From NCBI RefSeq assembly GCF_016756315.1, contig NZ_AP024235.1:3410001-3474000 (forward strand): a stretch of 64,000 nt of DNA, written 5' to 3'. Shown piece by piece: positions 1 through 9,728 of the stretch. The notes beneath the pieces are model-generated. The model was not told the DNA's origin, searched no databases, and saw nothing but the letters and a program-made list of their open reading frames with translations. Positions within the stretch are counted from its first letter, which is position 1, and each line of letters opens with the position of its first letter. Source of the stretch: Alteromonas sp. KC3 (lineage in GTDB: Bacteria; Pseudomonadota; Gammaproteobacteria; Enterobacterales; Alteromonadaceae). A program made the position numbers and the translations under genes.

Positions 1-779
1 GTATGGAAAATGGATCTCCTATTCAAGGCGACCTGGCAAACCTAAACGACTTTTATGAGCGTGGTATTCGCTACATTACCCTTGCCCATAGCCAAGCTAA
101 CCATATCTCCGACTCGTCGTATGATCTGCGCCGCAAGTGGAAAGGTTTAAGTCCCTTTGGTAAAACCCTCGTCACAGAGATGAATAACATTGGAATCATG
201 TTGGATATCTCTCACGTTTCTGACGATGCTTTTTATCAAGTGATTGAGATAACGAAGACGCCCGTTATTGCCTCTCACTCATCATTGCGACGCTTTACAC
301 CAGGCTTTGAGCGCAACATGGATGATGAGATGATTAAAGCGCTTGGCAAAAACGGTGGTGTAATCATGATCAACTTTGGCTCGAGTTTTGTGACAAAAGC
401 TGCCGGACAATGGCGCACTGGGCTAACGAATGCGCGCAAAGCGTTGATTGAAAAAGAGGGTGAAGACAGCCCTAAACTCGCGACTTTTGATGAAGACTAC
501 CGCAAGAAAGTGCCCTATCCATATTCAACGCTAGATGAAGTACTCGACCACATTGATCATGTGGTGAAACTCGTAGGCGTTGACCATGTAGGTATAGGCT
601 CTGACTACGATGGTGTTGGCGACTCACTGCCTATCGGTCTTAAGGATGTGGCGAGTTTTCCAAATCTTGTTCAAGGATTGCTTGATAGAGGTTATGAGCG
701 CCAAGATATTGAAAAAATACTCAGCGGTAATTTATTACGCGTGTGGCAGCAGGTAGAAGACTACGCTGCTGCTCACTAA
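1..779 (+). CDS. Membrane dipeptidase, M19 family (5' end outside window)
   Basis: C-terminal ~258 residues of a zinc dipeptidase of the M19 (renal/membrane dipeptidase) family, which hydrolyses dipeptides using two metal ions. Visible family signatures are an MENGSPI segment near the left edge, ITLAHSQANHISDS, ISHVSDD, a PVIASHSS metal-ligand segment, VGIGSDYDG and the terminal GNLLRVW motif. The frame is open through base 1, and the first metal-ligand block of the family (HxD) is absent, so the gene begins upstream of the window; the ATG at base 3 is an internal Met. The stop is at 777-779. It converges on the efflux operon to the right. Family assignment is firm; substrate and location cannot be judged without the N-terminus. 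Confidence 0.9.
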   Translation, partial: MENGSPIQGDLANLNDFYERGIRYITLAHSQANHISDSSYDLRRKWKGLSPFGKTLVTEMNNIGIMLDISHVSDDAFYQVIEITKTPVIASHSSLRRFTPGFERNMDDEMIKALGKNGGVIMINFGSSFVTKAAGQWRTGLTNARKALIEKEGEDSPKLATFDEDYRKKVPYPYSTLDEVLDHIDHVVKLVGVDHVGIGSDYDGVGDSLPIGLKDVASFPNLVQGLLDRGYERQDIEKILSGNLLRVWQQVEDYAAAH

Positions 780-815
780 TTATAATGCTGATATGACGTT
801 ACGCTCGCTGGCGTA

Positions 816-3800
816 CTAATCTCGCTGGCGTACTAGTAAATAGTACGCCGCGGGCAAAACCAACAACGTTAACACTAACGCACTGAGCATTCCGCCTACC
901 ATGGGCGCTGCAATGCGTTGCATGACCTCACTTCCCGTACCCGTTGCGTATAGCACGGGTAACAAACCAATAATGATGGAAAACGATGTCATTAATACAG
1001 GGCGCAAACGCATGGTAGCAGCGTGAACAATAGCCGCTTGTATTCGCGAATTAACTGAAACACCCGCATCATCTTCATCAGCACGAGAGACTTCTGTTAC
1101 ATGCTGATTAAGATAAACCAACATGATCACGCCTATTTCAACAGCAACCCCTGCCAACGCGATAAAACCAACTCCCACCGCCACAGACAAATTGAAATTC
1201 AAGCCATAAAGTAGCCAAATACTGCCTACCAACGCTAACGGTAGCGTCGCTAAAATCAACAATACGTCTTTTAGGCGATTAAACGCCATGTAAAGTAATA
1301 GACAAATAATCGCTAGTGTTATTGGGATTACGACAGAAAGCTTGGCTTTAGCTCGCGCCAAGTATTCAAACTGACCCGCCCACGACAGCGAATAACCTGC
1401 AGGTAGAACGAGGTTGTCGTTCAAATAGGCTTTAGCACGCTCAACATAGCCACCTAAATCACTGTCGTTTATGTCGATAAATACCCAGCCATTTAATCGC
1501 GCATTTTCACTCTTAATTCCCGCAGGTCCTTTGGTAACGTCAATTGTTGCCACACTTCCTAAGGTAGTATGAACACCGCTTGGTGTGAAAAAAGGTAATG
1601 CCGCCAACGCTTCAGGGGTATCGCGATAGTGTTGAGGAAAACGCATGCTCACTGGATAGCGTTCGCGTCCTTCAACCGACTGTGTAATAGCACGTCCGCC
1701 AATAGTGTTACCAATAATATTGTGCACATCGTCGATACTCATCCCATACATTGCGGCCTTATCGCGATGCACTTGCACATCAATATAGCGCCCGCCCACT
1801 ACGCGTTCTGCGTAAACCGAAGCGGTGTGCTCAACATTAGGTAATAGTTGCTCTATTTGTTGCCCTATTTCTTCGATTACATCCAGTTTAGGGCCAGCCA
1901 CCTTTATGCCAACTGGGGTTTTGATCCCTGTCGCCAACATATCAATTCGGGTTTTAATTGGCATAACCCACGCATTCGTTAGGCCCGGAAACTGTACAAG
2001 TGCATTGAGTTCATCCTTCAGCTTTTGTGTGGTCATACCGTCCCGCCATTGTGATTTTGGCTTAAGCTGAATGAACGTTTCAATCATAGTAAGCGGTGCT
2101 GGGTCTGTGGCCGTATCCGCTCGCCCTACTTTACCAAATACACTTTTAACCTCAGGCAAGGTAGCAATCAGCTTATCAGTTTGTTGAAGCAGCTCACGTG
2201 CTTTGCCGATGGATACACCAGGATAAGTCGTGGGCATATACATTAAGTCACCTTCGTCCAGTTCGGGCATAAATTCGCTGCCCAGATGACTTAATGGCCA
2301 CAGGGATGAAAGTAAAACCAGCACCGCCCCCACGAGTGCACTGCGCGGGAAGCGCAAAACTAGGTTGAGCGCAGGCTTATACATCCCCACCAACAAGCGA
2401 TTAATAGGGTTTTGTTGCTCTGACTTAATGGTGCCTCGCACAAAATATCCAGCTAATACTGGCACGAGTGTGATTGCGAGTGCAGCCGCTGCTGCCATGG
2501 CATAGGTTTTAGTATATGCCAACGGTGAAAAGAGCCTCCCCTCCTGCGCTTCTAGTGCAAAAACGGGTACGAAGGAGACCGTGATAATCAGCAGTGAAAA
2601 GAATAACGCAGGCCCCACTTCTGACGTTGATTGTATGACGATTTTCCAGCGCTGTTGTGCAGAAAGCGAACCTGATTTTGTGCCTTTTGCTTCTTCATAA
2701 GACGCATATTGATGTAAGTGCTTATGTAAATTCTCGACAACGACTATCGCCCCATCAACCATGGCACCGATGGCAATAGCAATACCGCCAAGGGACATAA
2801 TATTAGCGTTGAGCCCTTGTAATTTCATGATAATGAACGCACTAAGTATCCCAATCGGGAGACTTATCATCGCCACCAACGATGAGCGAACATGAAACAA
2901 AAAGACTAGGCACACTAACCCTACAACAATTAACTCTTCTATTAGTTTGTCAAAGAGTGTGTCTACCGCATTATCAATAAGCGTTGAGCGGTCGTAAACC
3001 GGCACAAGCGTTACGCCTTCAGGCAAACTCGCCGATAAACTGGCCAGTTTCGCTTTAACTGCGTCGATTGTGGCTTTTGCATTCTCTGAATAGCGCATCA
3101 CAATGATGCCGCCGACGGTCTCTCCTTCACCATTGAGTTCTGCAATGCCACGACGCATCAAAGGCGCTTCAACCACATTAGCCACGTCGCCAATATTAAT
3201 ACTCACTCCATTTTCAAACACCCCTGTTGGAATGGCTTCTATATCACTTATTTGTCCGATATAGTTTTGCGCGGTGACCATGTACTCAGCCTCGGCCATT
3301 TCTATAACCGATGCTCCCGTTGCACGGTTTCCCCGTTTAAGCGCTTGCTCTATTGCCGAAGGAATAATGTTCAAAGCGCGCAGTTTTTCAGGACTCACAA
3401 TAACCTGATACTGCTTCACCATACCGCCAACCGTTGCCACTTCAGAAACCCCTTCTACCGACTGCAACTCATACTTCAAAAACCAATCTTGCAGCGAACG
3501 AAGCTCTCCTAAATCAAGTGGAGTTTTGGCACTGGCTTCATTTTGAAGGGCGTAGATATAGACCCAACCAACCCCAGTAGCGTCAGGACCAAGTTGTGGA
3601 GTAACGCCTTCAGGCAAAGTCGGGGCGGCCTGACTAAGGTATTCGAGCACGCGACTTCTCGCCCAGTACATGTCGGTGTCATCATCAAAGATGACGTAAA
3701 TATAAGCATCACCGAAGAACGAATAACCACGTACAGTAGTTGCCCCCGGTACAGACATTAATGCTGATGTTAAAGGGAACGTTACCTGATCTTCTACCAC

Positions 3801-3977
3801 CTGAGGAGATTGCCCCGGATAGCTGACTTTGACGATGACCTGAACGTCCGAAAGGTCAGGTATTGCATCAACTGGCGTTTGCTTGACCGCCCATACGCCT
3901 GCAATACTCAACATTACTGCGCATAACAACACCATGACTCGGTTGATGACTGACCATCTAATGACTGATTCAATCAT
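816..3977 (-). CDS. cusA: CusA/CzcA-family heavy-metal RND efflux pump
   Basis: Inner-membrane proton-driven RND transporter of 1053 residues, the usual length for the heavy-metal subgroup. It begins with the typical MIESVIRWSVINRVMVLL helix and the DAIPDLSDVQV segment. The TM4 motif GAMVDGAIVVVEN carries one Asp and one Glu, as in the monovalent Cu(I)/Ag(I) pump CusA. The three methionines that bind Cu(I) in E. coli CusA have counterparts in LMYMPTTYPG, PLTMIETF and RIDMLATGIK. Its start overlaps the 3' end of the adaptor gene by 8 nt, so translation is probably coupled. Cu/Ag specificity is inferred from those residues. The 3' end carries a short tandem duplication (804-835). Confidence 0.93.
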   Translation of the reverse strand: MIESVIRWSVINRVMVLLCAVMLSIAGVWAVKQTPVDAIPDLSDVQVIVKVSYPGQSPQVVEDQVTFPLTSALMSVPGATTVRGYSFFGDAYIYVIFDDDTDMYWARSRVLEYLSQAAPTLPEGVTPQLGPDATGVGWVYIYALQNEASAKTPLDLGELRSLQDWFLKYELQSVEGVSEVATVGGMVKQYQVIVSPEKLRALNIIPSAIEQALKRGNRATGASVIEMAEAEYMVTAQNYIGQISDIEAIPTGVFENGVSINIGDVANVVEAPLMRRGIAELNGEGETVGGIIVMRYSENAKATIDAVKAKLASLSASLPEGVTLVPVYDRSTLIDNAVDTLFDKLIEELIVVGLVCLVFLFHVRSSLVAMISLPIGILSAFIIMKLQGLNANIMSLGGIAIAIGAMVDGAIVVVENLHKHLHQYASYEEAKGTKSGSLSAQQRWKIVIQSTSEVGPALFFSLLIITVSFVPVFALEAQEGRLFSPLAYTKTYAMAAAAALAITLVPVLAGYFVRGTIKSEQQNPINRLLVGMYKPALNLVLRFPRSALVGAVLVLLSSLWPLSHLGSEFMPELDEGDLMYMPTTYPGVSIGKARELLQQTDKLIATLPEVKSVFGKVGRADTATDPAPLTMIETFIQLKPKSQWRDGMTTQKLKDELNALVQFPGLTNAWVMPIKTRIDMLATGIKTPVGIKVAGPKLDVIEEIGQQIEQLLPNVEHTASVYAERVVGGRYIDVQVHRDKAAMYGMSIDDVHNIIGNTIGGRAITQSVEGRERYPVSMRFPQHYRDTPEALAALPFFTPSGVHTTLGSVATIDVTKGPAGIKSENARLNGWVFIDINDSDLGGYVERAKAYLNDNLVLPAGYSLSWAGQFEYLARAKAKLSVVIPITLAIICLLLYMAFNRLKDVLLILATLPLALVGSIWLLYGLNFNLSVAVGVGFIALAGVAVEIGVIMLVYLNQHVTEVSRADEDDAGVSVNSRIQAAIVHAATMRLRPVLMTSFSIIIGLLPVLYATGTGSEVMQRIAAPMVGGMLSALVLTLLVLPAAYYLLVRQRD

Positions 3978-5490
3978 GGTTCATTTCCGCATGGTGCTGA
4001 TGAGTAGACGTATTGGCGTTTTCTATAGGACGCATATCTATAACAACAAATTCCTCACCCGTTACAAAGGTAAAGATGACTTTCATTCCTTCACTAAATG
4101 AAGTTGGGTCAATATGCGGTGATAACGCAAAGGACATAGTGGCAGGCCCTCTACCCCATTTTTCAATGGGTCCTCGTGCTATAGTCATAAACGATACTGA
4201 CTCATCATTTACGACAATTTCTTTTATTTCTCCTGTTGTCGTCGCTTGATGTTCTGGCGCTTGCATACGCATAAAGTCACTGTCTTTTGATGATTCTGCA
4301 TCAATCAAAAACTGTGCAGAAATCACTACATTATCTCCAGGCAATAACCCTTCCGTCACGGTGTAAAATTGCGAGTCGTGCTGCCCTAGCTTAACGGCGA
4401 TAGACTTGAATTGGCCGTTATCATCAGCAAGGACAACTCTCGTATTGGCTGCGGTTCGAATTACTGCACTTTTAGGCACCAGTAATCCAACGTTTTCATG
4501 TTGAGGTTTCACCAACACATTCGCGAACATATTTGGCTTCAACCTAGAATCTGGGTTTGATAGTGCGATGCGCACCTTCAATGTGCGGGTTACTGCTGAC
4601 AGCGACGGGTAAATATAGTCTACTTCACCGTAATAGGTTTGCCCCGGCAAATAATCTAAATTGATCTCTGCGCTATCGCCTATACCCACTAGGTTTGCAT
4701 ACATTTCAGGTATATCCGCCAGCACCCACACACTTTCCAGCTTTGCGATACTCATCATGGTGGTGCCTGGCTGAACAAAGAAACCTTCCCGAATAGCCAA
4801 TGCCTCTACCACACCGCTTTGGGGTGCGTTAAAAGTAACCGATTGCGATATTTGTTGCGTTTTTTTAAGCGTTTCAATGAAAGAGCGATTCAAGGCCAAC
4901 GCGCTAAGGCGTTGTTCTGCGCCTTCAATTAACCTTCGATCATTGCGTTTAAGCGCAAGAACATACTCCTCTTGAGCGTTCACGAGTTCAGGAGAATACA
5001 AGGTATATAACGGCTGACCCGCTTTTACGACATCGCCCTGTGACTTTATGTGTAGGGTGTCTATCCAGCCTTCAACTCGTGGGTGAATGTGTGTTATTTC
5101 ATCTTCATCGTAAACCACTGTCCCCACTGAAGTCACACTTGAATCGAGCCGTCCAACCTGGACTGGCGCAGTTTTCACCCCCATATTTTGCTGTACTTGA
5201 GGCGATATCATCACAACACCTGGCGAACGCTCAGTAGCGCTGTCAGTGTTAGCGTCGGCGTAAACAGGAACCAGATCCATTCCCATCGGTGATTTGCCGG
5301 GCTTATCTCTGCGGTAACTATCATCCATTGGCGCAACCCAATACAAAGGCGCATCGCTATCTTTAGCTGCTTCGCCTTCACTACTATGTTCATCCATAGG
5401 TTTTAGAAAAGTAAACCAGATGCTACCGCTAAGACCTGCACCTATTAGTATGCCCAAAAACAACGCGCGAACGGTTGATTTAGTATTCAT
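3970..5490 (-). CDS. cusB: CusB-type RND periplasmic adaptor with C-terminal CusF-like domain
   Basis: Membrane fusion protein of 506 residues linking the RND pump to the outer-membrane channel. Order: N-terminal membrane anchor (about residues 8-30), a heavy-metal-binding-domain-like segment (YWVAPMDDSYRRDKPGKSP followed by MGMDLVPVY), barrel-sandwich/hairpin/beta-barrel regions typical of CusB, then a C-terminal domain (about 415-490) resembling CusF. Fused CusB-CusF adaptors are known in marine gammaproteobacteria. Here the CusF-like domain reads TIARGPIEKWGRGPATMSF. The usual HGPI His is Arg and only one of the two Met ligands remains, so Cu binding by this domain is doubtful. The His-rich tail HQHHAEMNHD may bind metal. 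It overlaps the upstream outer-membrane gene by 11 nt. Confidence 0.9.
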   Translation of the reverse strand: MNTKSTVRALFLGILIGAGLSGSIWFTFLKPMDEHSSEGEAAKDSDAPLYWVAPMDDSYRRDKPGKSPMGMDLVPVYADANTDSATERSPGVVMISPQVQQNMGVKTAPVQVGRLDSSVTSVGTVVYDEDEITHIHPRVEGWIDTLHIKSQGDVVKAGQPLYTLYSPELVNAQEEYVLALKRNDRRLIEGAEQRLSALALNRSFIETLKKTQQISQSVTFNAPQSGVVEALAIREGFFVQPGTTMMSIAKLESVWVLADIPEMYANLVGIGDSAEINLDYLPGQTYYGEVDYIYPSLSAVTRTLKVRIALSNPDSRLKPNMFANVLVKPQHENVGLLVPKSAVIRTAANTRVVLADDNGQFKSIAVKLGQHDSQFYTVTEGLLPGDNVVISAQFLIDAESSKDSDFMRMQAPEHQATTTGEIKEIVVNDESVSFMTIARGPIEKWGRGPATMSFALSPHIDPTSFSEGMKVIFTFVTGEEFVVIDMRPIENANTSTHQHHAEMNHD

Positions 5491-6862
5491 GATTTAACTC
5501 CATAGCGTTGTGGTTTGAGGCTTCCAATGACGGCGCGTATAAATAAATCAAAGACGCCAACGTTTTGGCCTCTTCAACATGAATGGCAAGTAATGAATCT
5601 TGAACTTGAATTTGGCGAAGGTGAGCTTGAACCACTTCGCTGAAGTTGGCGGTATCTGCGGTATAGGCAGAGAGCAACGTCTGCGCAAGCCCTTCGACTT
5701 CATTGGTTAGCCCATTTTTATAAAGTGCTTTGCGCTTTGACAAAGAAGCCAAGCGCACTTTAAGCATTTGCGCTTGTGACGCTAATTGATTCACTTTCAA
5801 ACGAAAGTCAGTCTTTAGGGCATTGACTCTAGAGACAGCCGCGGCAACATCGGCGTCTTGTTTTGGTCTAGTAAAGTACGGCAAATCTACCTGCACCCCA
5901 AGAGAAACGAAGTCCGCGCGACTTGCGCCGTTTTGGGCATCTTGACGATAGCCATAACTCGCATCAACACTCCATTGTGGTTTTGTTTGTTCCCGCGCAA
6001 TGTCAACTTGCTTGGCTTGCACATCACTTTGCAACTGCAACCCTCTTGCTTCGGGGTGCTGTTGCAGTAATGAAAAGGGTTCACTGTCACTGACAACACG
6101 ATACAAGGCGCTCAAGTCAAGCGTATAGCCATACAACAATGCACCTAAAGCCAGATTATCCGGCGTCATATCCGAGGATAAAGGTGCGCCGTAGAATTCC
6201 GATAACGCAGCACGCGCCTCTAGCAGTGCCTGATGCGCCTTAGTATATTTGTCTTCTAGCGTTAACTGTGCCAGTCGAACCTGCAAAATATCGCTTTGCT
6301 GCGATTTACCTAACCCTTGACTATAGCGAGACTCGGTAACGTCCATTAGTTGCGTGAGTAACTGACCTTCTTGCTTAAGTAACGCGAGCCGTTCATTAGC
6401 GTAGTACCAATCCAACCATATCAGTGAAACCGCTTTTTTCAGTGATGCCAGTCGTGCGGCACTCTGCGTGTCTACTTGCCGAGACATTACCGCAAGTTTT
6501 TGGTAGTTGAGTGCATTAACATCGCCTCGTGGCAACTGCTGTTTAATACCCACTTTGAATTGTGTCATGGGCTCTTGGTCAAGCGAAAAACCGTCTGTAG
6601 GCAGGTTTTGTATCGAGGTTGAAAGCTGCGGATTAGCCCAATACGCCGATGCGTATTGTTCACTTTTAAGGGCTTGTTGCCTGTAACTATTGCCTTTAAG
6701 GTTAGGATCTTCAGAAATAGCAAGCTGCTGTGCTTGCTCTAGCGACAAAGCCGCTGCCAACACGCCTTGAGACTGCGAAACGAAAGTCGCGGTCAGCACA
6801 GCGACAAGCACGCCCTTCAAGCGCAACGCTTTGCTCAAATGCATTGAATTGGTATACATCAT
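5480..6862 (-). CDS. cusC: TolC-family outer-membrane channel of the Cu/Ag efflux system
   Basis: Outer-membrane efflux protein, about 460 residues, with a signal peptide (LRLKGVLVAVLTATFVSQS), an ALSLEQAQQLA opening after cleavage and the long alpha-helical heptads of the TolC/OEP family. It is first in a cusC-cusB-cusA order, overlapping cusB. With them it would form the tripartite export complex from cytoplasm/periplasm to the outside. The start is uncertain: the frame extends to a TTG at 6883, two adjacent ATGs lie at 6862/6859 and another at 6844, and none has a convincing ribosome binding site. I chose 6862. The symbol reflects position and family, not proven substrate. Confidence 0.85.
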   Translation of the reverse strand: MMYTNSMHLSKALRLKGVLVAVLTATFVSQSQGVLAAALSLEQAQQLAISEDPNLKGNSYRQQALKSEQYASAYWANPQLSTSIQNLPTDGFSLDQEPMTQFKVGIKQQLPRGDVNALNYQKLAVMSRQVDTQSAARLASLKKAVSLIWLDWYYANERLALLKQEGQLLTQLMDVTESRYSQGLGKSQQSDILQVRLAQLTLEDKYTKAHQALLEARAALSEFYGAPLSSDMTPDNLALGALLYGYTLDLSALYRVVSDSEPFSLLQQHPEARGLQLQSDVQAKQVDIAREQTKPQWSVDASYGYRQDAQNGASRADFVSLGVQVDLPYFTRPKQDADVAAAVSRVNALKTDFRLKVNQLASQAQMLKVRLASLSKRKALYKNGLTNEVEGLAQTLLSAYTADTANFSEVVQAHLRQIQVQDSLLAIHVEEAKTLASLIYLYAPSLEASNHNAMELNHEY

Positions 6863-7066
6863 AATGTCATCACTATTGTTCAAAAAAGCCGTAGTGGTTA
6901 AAACGACTTGCGTTTTTTAAATGTGATTGTCAGAAGGTAAGTAGAAAGAGCATTCGGCTTCTTAAATGCTTCGTTAGCACTCTAAGAATTGCGCTTTATA
7001 TTCTAACAACCCAATAAACATTGCTTTCATTCAAGGGCAGCCCCTTACAACAAAAACAAGGCAGAT

Positions 7067-7588
7067 CTAGACTGTTAGGCGTGATTTTGGTGGGCGGTAT
7101 TGCTTAAAAGATATGCGAGAGCAAAGACCTTTTAGCTGGTCTTGTGCGGTGGTACGCGCAATAGTAACACTCGGTTGAATAAGCGGATGGACTAGGGCTA
7201 GTCCTGTGGTGTTGAAACACTGCTCAGTGCTGCATTTGCAGTCATCACCACAGCATTCCATCATGAGTGATGGCTCTTGTATAGGCTCTTTTACAGCCTC
7301 TTGCATCCCTACTTGGTTTTGGTCAGTTTGATGATGAGCACACTTTATTTTGGTCATCTCTGATGACATATTTTTAGCGATGTTAACAACTGGTGCTTGT
7401 CCGCTGCCTGATTGCATTTGAGAATGACTGTGAACAAAAGACATGGCATTTACTTGCGACATACCTTGCAACACCAGCGCCAAAAGCATAGCTAATATCA
7501 ACGCGAGTTTATGCGACCCGCGTCTTCTTAGCAGGTTACCGTGACTTGCGTTGTCACCACTTCGGCAATGACTCATATTCATACTCAT
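7067..7588 (-). CDS. Cys/His-rich exported protein, possibly CopL-like, upstream of cus operon
   Basis: 173 residues. A hydrophobic stretch (LALILAMLLALVLQGMSQVNA, about residues 28-48) looks like a signal peptide or anchor. It is followed by a His/Met-rich segment (FVHSHSQMQSG) and a cluster of cysteines in MMECCGDDCKCSTEQC. Such clusters suggest binding of soft metals such as Cu(I). The layout recalls CopL-type small metal-binding proteins that precede copper-resistance genes, but I recognise no confident family. It lies 183-204 nt upstream of the channel gene in the same direction, so it may be the first gene of the metal operon. The start has three closely spaced in-frame ATGs. Confidence 0.65.
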   Translation of the reverse strand: MSMNMSHCRSGDNASHGNLLRRRGSHKLALILAMLLALVLQGMSQVNAMSFVHSHSQMQSGSGQAPVVNIAKNMSSEMTKIKCAHHQTDQNQVGMQEAVKEPIQEPSLMMECCGDDCKCSTEQCFNTTGLALVHPLIQPSVTIARTTAQDQLKGLCSRISFKQYRPPKSRLTV

Positions 7589-7630
7589 GCTAATAGCATA
7601 GCGCTAAGCAAGCACACAGTAAATACATCT

Positions 7631-8674
7631 CTATTTCGTGAACTGCTTTATGTACTGTCGCAACATCAATTCCATGGTGGAAAACAGCGGGTTTGCTTGA
7701 GGTACTGCACACGCTTCTTGCTGGTTGACCATCGTTTTATTGAATTGCATTTGACGTAATAACGTGTCATTTACCACAACATCTGCATGACACAGCGCAT
7801 AGGACTCATCAATAACAAAGAATGAATTCGGCCCTTTGCTCAGCTCCATCAAACTTTCAACCCCGCGAATTGGCGTGGTCGCATCTGCTTGCGAATGCGC
7901 TGCAAATAGCGGTACTTCTACTTGCTGCCCGTCGTCTAATTTGTCTCTTATTGTATTAATAAGGTCCATTAACTCAAGACCTGCAAAGCCCGCTACATTA
8001 GGATACTTATACGGATTTGGGCCATGTGTTTCGTAATCGCCATCAATAATTTTGGCTAATAATTTAATGCCCCAAATGCGCGACATGCCTTCAGCGTTGT
8101 CAGACAATGCCAGCGCGCCTGAAAATAGCATTAAGCCATCAATATTTTGACCATTATCTAAGTAGTGCTCTACCGCCAACGCGCCTCCCGTAGAAAATCC
8201 ACCTACCAGCAAGGTATCTCCCATGCTGTCAGCTAAACTCATCACGTCGTCGACATGGGACTGCCAACGCTCGGCTAAATCCCAATCTGACATGTCATCA
8301 TTGGCATCGCGTTTTCCATGCCCCGGCAACAATGGCACAACAACACTAAAACCTTCGCTAAATAAAATCTCAGCTATCTCGCGCATAAAAAACGGAGAAT
8401 CACTTAAGCCGTGCACAAGTACAGCAACTTTGTTGCTTGTAGGGTTATTTAAAATAAACGGTGCATTGCCTTCATTGCGTAACACGTTGCTACATACACT
8501 AAATCTATTCAGTGCAGTTTCTCGGCATGGCTGGGTGCTGCCCCACTCGGTTTCATAAAGCGCCTTAAAACTCGCATTGGTTTGCGAACTCGCTGACGTT
8601 TGCGCAAACACTGAACTAGCAATAAAAACAGAGGCCAAACCCAATAAGCATTGTGCAGCAAAATTACGTGTCAC
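7631..8674 (-). CDS. Exported alpha/beta hydrolase (carboxylesterase/lysophospholipase-like)
   Basis: 347 residues with a clear signal peptide ending in VFAQ (about residue 25). The alpha/beta-hydrolase fold is shown by the oxyanion-hole segment VLVHGLSDSP, the nucleophile elbow GFSTGG, an acid in AAHSQADATTP and a C-terminal histidine in YALCHADV, giving a complete Ser-Asp-His triad in order. It probably hydrolyses esters or lipids in the periplasm or outside the cell; the substrate is unknown. It runs in the same direction as the Cys-rich gene, 42 nt upstream, and is separated from the peroxiredoxin gene by a strong terminator, so it has its own transcription start. Confidence 0.85.
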   Translation of the reverse strand: MTRNFAAQCLLGLASVFIASSVFAQTSASSQTNASFKALYETEWGSTQPCRETALNRFSVCSNVLRNEGNAPFILNNPTSNKVAVLVHGLSDSPFFMREIAEILFSEGFSVVVPLLPGHGKRDANDDMSDWDLAERWQSHVDDVMSLADSMGDTLLVGGFSTGGALAVEHYLDNGQNIDGLMLFSGALALSDNAEGMSRIWGIKLLAKIIDGDYETHGPNPYKYPNVAGFAGLELMDLINTIRDKLDDGQQVEVPLFAAHSQADATTPIRGVESLMELSKGPNSFFVIDESYALCHADVVVNDTLLRQMQFNKTMVNQQEACAVPQANPLFSTMELMLRQYIKQFTK

Positions 8675-8702
8675 TAACTATTCTCCGAACGGAAATAAAA
8701 AA

Positions 8703-8726
8703 CGGGAGCATAATAGCATGCTCCCG
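8703..8726 (-). terminator. Rho-independent terminator of the peroxiredoxin gene
   Basis: Perfect 9-bp stem (CGGGAGCAT / ATGCTCCCG) with a 6-nt loop. On the minus strand it is followed by a run of six T. It lies 44 nt after the stop of the minus-strand peroxiredoxin-glutaredoxin gene. Confidence 0.85.
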
Positions 8727-8769
8727 CAAATTTTCGAGCTAAGGTGTTGCTAAGAAGATAGGCAACAGC

Positions 8770-9510
8770 CTAGGCAAAATAGGCTTCTAAGTCGTCAGAG
8801 CCACCAACATGCTTACCACCAATAAAGACTTGCGGCACCGTTTCACGACCACTAATTGCCGTTAAGCTCGTTAGCGTGGCATCTTTACCCAGCACGATTT
8901 CTTCATACTCATACCCTTTTTCATCTAAAAGCGTTTTCGCTTTAGCACAGAAAGGACATCCAGGTTTGGTGATAATAGAAACAGGTGCTTTAGACTCTTC
9001 TTCAGGCGCAATATAGGCCAGCATTGTGTCTGCATCAGATACCTCAAAAGGATCACCTGGCACATCTGGCTCGATAAACATTTTTTCAACCACGCCATCT
9101 CTAACAAGCATAGAATAACGCCAGCTGCGCTTGCCAAAACCAAGTTCAGCCTTATCAACTAACATACCCATACCGTCAGTAAATTCACCGTTACCATCAG
9201 GTATAACAGTGATGTTATTGGCTTCCTGATCAGCGGCCCATGCATTCATTACAAAGGTATCGTTTACCGATACACACACAATTTCGTCGATACCGTGCTT
9301 TGCGAATTTTTTCGCTAAGGCGTTATAACGAGGTAAATGAGTAGATGAGCACGTCGGTGTAAATGCACCTGGCAGCGAGAAAACAACGACATTTCTGCCT
9401 GAGAATATTTCATCTGTCGTTTTGGTAACCCAGCTTTCGTCATCACGGCATGGAAACGAAACACTAGGGACTTTCTGACCTTCTTTAGAAGTAAAACGCG
9501 CTTCTGACAT
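8770..9510 (-). CDS. Hybrid peroxiredoxin-glutaredoxin (glutathione-dependent peroxidase)
   Basis: 246 residues: a Prx5-type peroxiredoxin domain (about 1-165) with peroxidatic Cys54 in [13 protein letters not shown], fused to a glutaredoxin domain (about 175-246) with the CPFC active site (Cys185/Cys188) and the [14 protein letters not shown] glutathione-binding segment. Such fusions reduce peroxides with glutathione, the built-in glutaredoxin recycling the peroxiredoxin. The start is set at the ATG at 9510, behind an AAGAGG site; the frame extends 19 codons further without support. The gene is monocistronic with a strong downstream terminator. Glutathione synthetase is encoded elsewhere in the window (24.7 kb). 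Assignment is firm. Confidence 0.95.
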   Translation of the reverse strand: MSEARFTSKEGQKVPSVSFPCRDDESWVTKTTDEIFSGRNVVVFSLPGAFTPTCSSTHLPRYNALAKKFAKHGIDEIVCVSVNDTFVMNAWAADQEANNITVIPDGNGEFTDGMGMLVDKAELGFGKRSWRYSMLVRDGVVEKMFIEPDVPGDPFEVSDADTMLAYIAPEEESKAPVSIITKPGCPFCAKAKTLLDEKGYEYEEIVLGKDATLTSLTAISGRETVPQVFIGGKHVGGSDDLEAYFA

Positions 9511-9728
9511 AACAACCTCTTGTTCGGTTAGGGTGATAATTTCAAAGACTAGATTGTCCCTATACACAAATCAATAGGTATTGGCTTACATTCGTTAATA
9601 TTGATTTTGATGCTGTATTCTCAAGCGCCTCTGTCTATGATTTTTAATTAACAAGACTACGTCTCGATCTGTTTCGCTTGATCGTGTCAGTAGTATCAGT
9701 ATAGATAGTAACGTTGAGGGTTTACGCC

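Noticed and set aside
9511..9728. Possible OxyR site upstream of the peroxiredoxin-glutaredoxin gene (ATAG-N7-CTAG on the minus strand)
   Set aside because: Only one of the two half-sites has the right spacing; the rest does not match the OxyR consensus.
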